8,494 bases of DNA from Rickettsiales bacterium (GTDB lineage: Bacteria; Pseudomonadota; Alphaproteobacteria; Rickettsiales; UBA1997), in the NCBI GenBank assembly GCA_031289855.1, contig JAITOR010000072.1, positions 1 to 8,494 of the forward strand, in the 5' to 3' direction. The notes beneath the pieces are model-generated. The model ran no database searches, had not been told where the DNA came from, and worked only from the letters and a program-made list of their open reading frames with translations. Positions 5,864 to 8,494 of this stretch are shown here, in pieces; within the stretch, counting starts at the first letter, position 1, and each line of letters opens with the position of its first letter. Made by a program: the position numbers and the translations under genes.

Positions 5864-7202
5864 GTCTAACTCTATAAGATTTATCCAGCATATAAAAAAT
5901 CTCAGTTTCTGTTTTATTTATATTTTTGCAAAATCTATCTTTCGGATGATCTTTATCGTATATTATAACCTTTGCACCGATATTTATGTCATTGTTTCCA
6001 ATATTCAATATAGACTGATCCATTGAAATTCTACCATATAGTTCGCAAGCAACAAAATCACCATTTGTATTTTCTACATACACCACAGCACCTGAATTTG
6101 ATAATACTCTCAAAGTTCCATCCAAATAACCGCCTGCATAAACAGCCAAACGAACTCCTTTTTTAACTTCTCTGGTGGCACCATAACCCACTACACCATC
6201 TTCACTTATCTCTCTAACTTCCATTATTCTTGAATAGTATCCATCATTTTCTGTCCAAAGTTTTTGTCCTTCGACATTGATATTTATATTTTTTGCCAAT
6301 AATCTCGGTATGGCTTCTAAAGAATCACTTCCGCAAATAGCATTATAATCCGGCACTTCATCTCCTAGGATAATAACTTCCTTGCCATTTAAATTCTTCT
6401 CCAAAAATATTCTGTCTTCTGTAATTTTTGTAATTTTAACTTTTTCTCCTTCCGCCACCACATATCCATCTATGGCATAATCACTTAAAAAACCATCTTT
6501 TAATCCAACTGGCAAATAATCATTTATGACATCACATTTTATTTTTAAACACCAAACCTTGTTATAATATAATCCAAATCCTATTCTTGAAGAATTTGCA
6601 TATCTGCCATAAGTGTCATAAAAATTTTCAGTAGCATCCGTTGCCAATAAACTTCTTATGATTTTAGTATCATCAAATGTATCACAAATTTTTTTATAAT
6701 TATCAAATTGTATTTGATTTACAGGACTTTTAATGTCATCAGCACAACATAAATGTGACATTATCAAAAATACATTTATATTATTTTGTTTTATGTATGT
6801 TTGAACTTGTTTTAGTTCACTAATTTCAATTCCGCTTCTATTCATACCTGTATTAAATTGTAAAGCAATTTCTTTGAATGGACTTATTTTTAGTTGTTCA
6901 AAACTATTTATAACTGGTATTAAGTTATATTTTTTGTATATCGCAATATCTTCGGGAAATAGAGCAGAAAACACAAAAATTTTTGCATCCCCCCTTATTT
7001 GACGAGCCCTAACACCTTCATCAGTTGAATAAATACAAAAAATATTTTGCTTTTCGTAAAGTTTCAATATTTTTTCCAATTCAAATGAATAGGCATTCGC
7101 TTTCAATGTTGGCACCACATAATCACTTTTGTAACCAGTAAGTTTTTTGTAAAATTCCAAATTATCTTTAATTTTACTATAATCTATATCAATTTTTAAC
7201 AT
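5856..7202 (-). CDS. alr: Alanine racemase with a large internal insertion
   Basis: Alanine racemase makes D-alanine for peptidoglycan, using PLP. The N-terminal barrel has the PLP lysine K34 in LKANAY, FNTGMNRSGIE (116-126), MSH (148-150) and NSSRIGFGLYY (203-213). The C-terminal beta domain has the catalytic tyrosine Y340 (VVGYGATRE), GGYLDGTLRVLSN (357-369), YGRISMDQ (389-396) and the usual ending TEIFYMLDKSYRV (433-445). All key motifs are present, so it should be active. It is 448 residues against about 360-380 usually: residues about 225-318 are extra, between the barrel and VGYG. Part of the insert (273-303, GKEVIILGDEVP...EAIPRLL) resembles the domain's own C-terminal strand and helix (409-439). 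There is no Shine-Dalgarno at the ATG; the protease gene lies 37 bases upstream. Confidence 0.92.
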   Translation of the reverse strand: MLKIDIDYSKIKDNLEFYKKLTGYKSDYVVPTLKANAYSFELEKILKLYEKQNIFCIYSTDEGVRARQIRGDAKIFVFSALFPEDIAIYKKYNLIPVINSFEQLKISPFKEIALQFNTGMNRSGIEISELKQVQTYIKQNNINVFLIMSHLCCADDIKSPVNQIQFDNYKKICDTFDDTKIIRSLLATDATENFYDTYGRYANSSRIGFGLYYNKVWCLKIKCDVINDYLPVGLKDGFLSDYAIDGYVVAEGEKVKITKITEDRIFLEKNLNGKEVIILGDEVPDYNAICGSDSLEAIPRLLAKNININVEGQKLWTENDGYYSRIMEVREISEDGVVGYGATREVKKGVRLAVYAGGYLDGTLRVLSNSGAVVYVENTNGDFVACELYGRISMDQSILNIGNNDINIGAKVIIYDKDHPKDRFCKNINKTETEIFYMLDKSYRVRHV

Positions 7203-7239
7203 ATAATGAATATTAGTTGTTATTTTTTAAAAATAAAAT

Positions 7240-7827
7240 TTATTTATATCTTAATATCATTCTGTCTTTTTTTATTTCATATCCTTCCAATTGACTTAAA
7301 AAATTCATCCCTAATAAGGATTCTCCTTTCATATTTTTATTTATATGCACCTTTAATTTTTCTATCCTATAATCATTTACAATAATATTGTTAACCTCTG
7401 CACTTGCACCAAATACAGTTCCGTTTGCCGTAATGGACGGAATATTATAGACTATTTTGTCAACCTCAATTCCCAATTTTTTCGCATCGTTAGTGTTCAA
7501 AGAAGTAATTGTTGCTCCTGTGTCAATTAAAAACAAAATATTGTTACCTTGAATGTTTGTCATTAGATAAAAATGCCCATCATCTGCCTTTCGTATCTCT
7601 ATTTCTCCCCTTTGTCCACTGGCCTTATATGGAACAAAGCCTTCCAATAAATGCTTATTATTATAGGCAATTGCTATGAAAAAAATAATAACCAACCAAA
7701 TTAGAATATTTTTAATCTTCTCGTTTTTATTTAAAGCATTTCTAATAAATAAACTTGAAAACATAAAACCTATTATAATCACAAGACTTAATGCCTTTCC
7801 CCAATCATTTCCACTCAAATTAAACAT
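7240..7827 (-). CDS. Membrane-anchored retropepsin-like aspartic protease (TIGR02281-like)
   Basis: The 195-residue product has two N-terminal membrane segments (about 11-30 and 39-55) followed by a single retropepsin-like domain. The active-site motif is LFLIDTGATITSL (98-110, D102-T-G), and the second conserved block is SLLGMNFLSQLEGYEI (170-185), the order seen in the clan AA family TIGR02281 common in alphaproteobacteria. Such proteins act as dimers; the catalytic domain probably faces the periplasm, but substrates are unknown. CCAGGAAAATAATG places AGGA five bases before the start and the start overlaps the stop of an upstream small gene by one base, indicating coupling. Family call is good; function is open. 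Confidence 0.88.
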   Translation of the reverse strand: MFNLSGNDWGKALSLVIIIGFMFSSLFIRNALNKNEKIKNILIWLVIIFFIAIAYNNKHLLEGFVPYKASGQRGEIEIRKADDGHFYLMTNIQGNNILFLIDTGATITSLNTNDAKKLGIEVDKIVYNIPSITANGTVFGASAEVNNIIVNDYRIEKLKVHINKNMKGESLLGMNFLSQLEGYEIKKDRMILRYK

Positions 7828-7997
7828 TATTTTCCTGGTCTGAACAGGTTATCAAGTAAAAAAAATGCTGCCAATGTAAGTCCGCCATATTGTCCGTATC
7901 TCGTCCATTTATTTATACTAAAACCAAATAACCAAAAATATACCATAATGATTCCAATTAAAACTAAACATAAAATCAACATAGGTTTATCTTGCAT
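7827..7997 (-). CDS. 56-residue two-helix membrane protein, unrecognised
   Basis: On the minus strand an ATG at 7997-7995 opens 56 codons to TAA 7829-7827. The product begins MQDKPMLILCLVLIGIIMVYF (written here only as a guide to its first helix) and continues through a loop NKWTRYGQYGG to a second hydrophobic stretch LTLAAFFLLDNLF and ends RPGK. It is predicted to span the membrane twice. The stop overlaps the protease ATG by one base and the gene's last codons contain the protease ribosome binding site, so the two are probably translated together. No Shine-Dalgarno precedes the ATG; the frame is open further upstream to TGA 8051-8049 but without another ATG, and ATG 7982 is an alternative start. 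I do not recognise the family. Confidence 0.6.
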   Translation of the reverse strand: MQDKPMLILCLVLIGIIMVYFWLFGFSINKWTRYGQYGGLTLAAFFLLDNLFRPGK

Positions 7998-8024
7998 AAA
8001 AATATAAATTATTACTAATATTGA

Positions 8025-8052
8025 AGTATAATGAGGATAAAAAAAAAATCAA
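8025..8052 (-). promoter_or_regulatory. Candidate promoter for the small-protein/protease/alr/trmD cluster
   Basis: Read on the minus strand, TTGATT (8052-8047) is followed after 16 bases by TATACT (8030-8025), four of six and five of six consensus matches or close. The start would be near 8018, about 20 bases before the small-protein ATG. The spacer contains a T10 tract (8048-8039) that may instead belong to a terminator of the transporter gene. Confidence 0.35.
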
Positions 8053-8053
8053 A

Positions 8054-8494
8054 TTAATAAGATCGTCTTTTATAAAACATTTTGAACAATAAACACGTTA
8101 AAAATACAAAACACAACACAAGCACCGGTAATATGATTGAACCACCTTTTTGTATACAAAAACCAGTTATAAATGCTGACGATACATTTGCTATTCCACC
8201 AAAAAATTGTAAAGTTGAATTGGCTGAAATTAACTCTTCCTTTTGATATTTGCCATTTAATACTGAAAAAGAGCCAATAAATATAAAATCAGTGGAAAGT
8301 CCCATTATTCCATATAAAATGAAAGTTAAAACATGGCTCGTGATTACATCTGGAATCGAAATTGCGGCCAAAAATGTTATCAAGGTTGCAAGCACTAATA
8401 TTGCTTCACCTTTTAACTTATATTTATCAAAAATCCATCCAGTTGGAATGCTAAAAACTAATCCCAAAGTGGAGTACAAAGATAACAATATGCC
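8054..8494 (-). CDS. MFS transporter, C-terminal part (5' end outside window)
   Basis: The frame enters from the right edge and ends at TAA 8056-8054, giving about 146 residues with four to five hydrophobic segments. LVFSIPTGWIFDKYKLKGEAIL contains the major facilitator loop G-x3-D-K/R-x2-K/R, here as the loop between two helices of the C-terminal half. Later helices hold STDFIFIGSFSVLNGKYQ and ANSTLQFFGGIANVSSAFITG, also typical of MFS carriers, and the protein ends KMFYKRRSY at the cytosol. A TTG at 8488 is only an internal codon; the true start lies beyond the window. Substrate cannot be told. A T10 tract (8048-8039) follows the stop with only a weak 4-bp stem before it, so termination there is doubtful. 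Confidence 0.85.
   Translation of the reverse strand, partial: GILLSLYSTLGLVFSIPTGWIFDKYKLKGEAILVLATLITFLAAISIPDVITSHVLTFILYGIMGLSTDFIFIGSFSVLNGKYQKEELISANSTLQFFGGIANVSSAFITGFCIQKGGSIILPVLVLCFVFLTCLLFKMFYKRRSY

Noticed and set aside
8486..8488. TTG at 8488 as the start of the transporter gene
   Set aside because: The frame is open to the window edge and the product lacks the N-terminal half of an MFS protein, so the gene is truncated by the window.
1..8494. CRISPR array, transposon, tRNA or rRNA gene
   Set aside because: I saw no regularly spaced repeats, transposase-like protein, terminal repeats or cloverleaf/rRNA signatures on either strand.

Overview
The window is AT-rich (roughly 30% GC by eye) and densely packed with ordinary bacterial genes, with ATGA stop/start overlaps and a standard code in which TGA is a real stop. 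The gene mix fits a low-GC alphaproteobacterium, possibly a host-associated one: a small bactofilin, an alpha-type TrmD C-terminus (YTHPIEWRGM...VPEVLRSGHH), a membrane-anchored retropepsin-like protease, and a leaderless leader peptide ahead of a biosynthetic gene. The lineage is inferred from protein flavour, not demonstrated.

Layout. 1-112 is the 3' end of an unrecognised gene. 113-487 has no intact gene but may hold decayed coding sequence. 488-2587 (+) is an operon of a bactofilin, pyrroline-5-carboxylate reductase (proC) and a secreted M23 peptidase with YwqK/MORN-like repeats. 2588-2930 is a rich intergenic region with two palindromes, a near-consensus sigma70 promoter and a 16-codon leucine-rich leader peptide. 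2931-5176 (+) is leuA (2-isopropylmalate synthase) overlapping an AlkD-like DNA glycosylase gene. A short convergent junction follows. On the minus strand, read from the right edge, are an MFS transporter (cut by the window edge), an unlisted 56-residue membrane protein, a retropepsin-like protease, an oversized alanine racemase, and trmD.

How the genes work together. Bactofilin plus M23 endopeptidase is a known cell-shape and peptidoglycan-remodelling pairing, and alr supplies D-alanine for peptidoglycan, so both flanks touch the cell wall. leuA is the committed step of leucine synthesis; its leader carries six Leu, two Ile and one Val among 16 codons, and the predicted transcription start falls on the leader's own ATG.

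The best leads are the leaderless leu leader peptide, which lacks a visible intrinsic terminator downstream, and the alanine racemase with an insertion of about 90 residues that looks like a partial second C-terminal domain. I did not find a defence system, CRISPR array, transposon, tRNA or rRNA. Nothing here is clearly a wholly new system.
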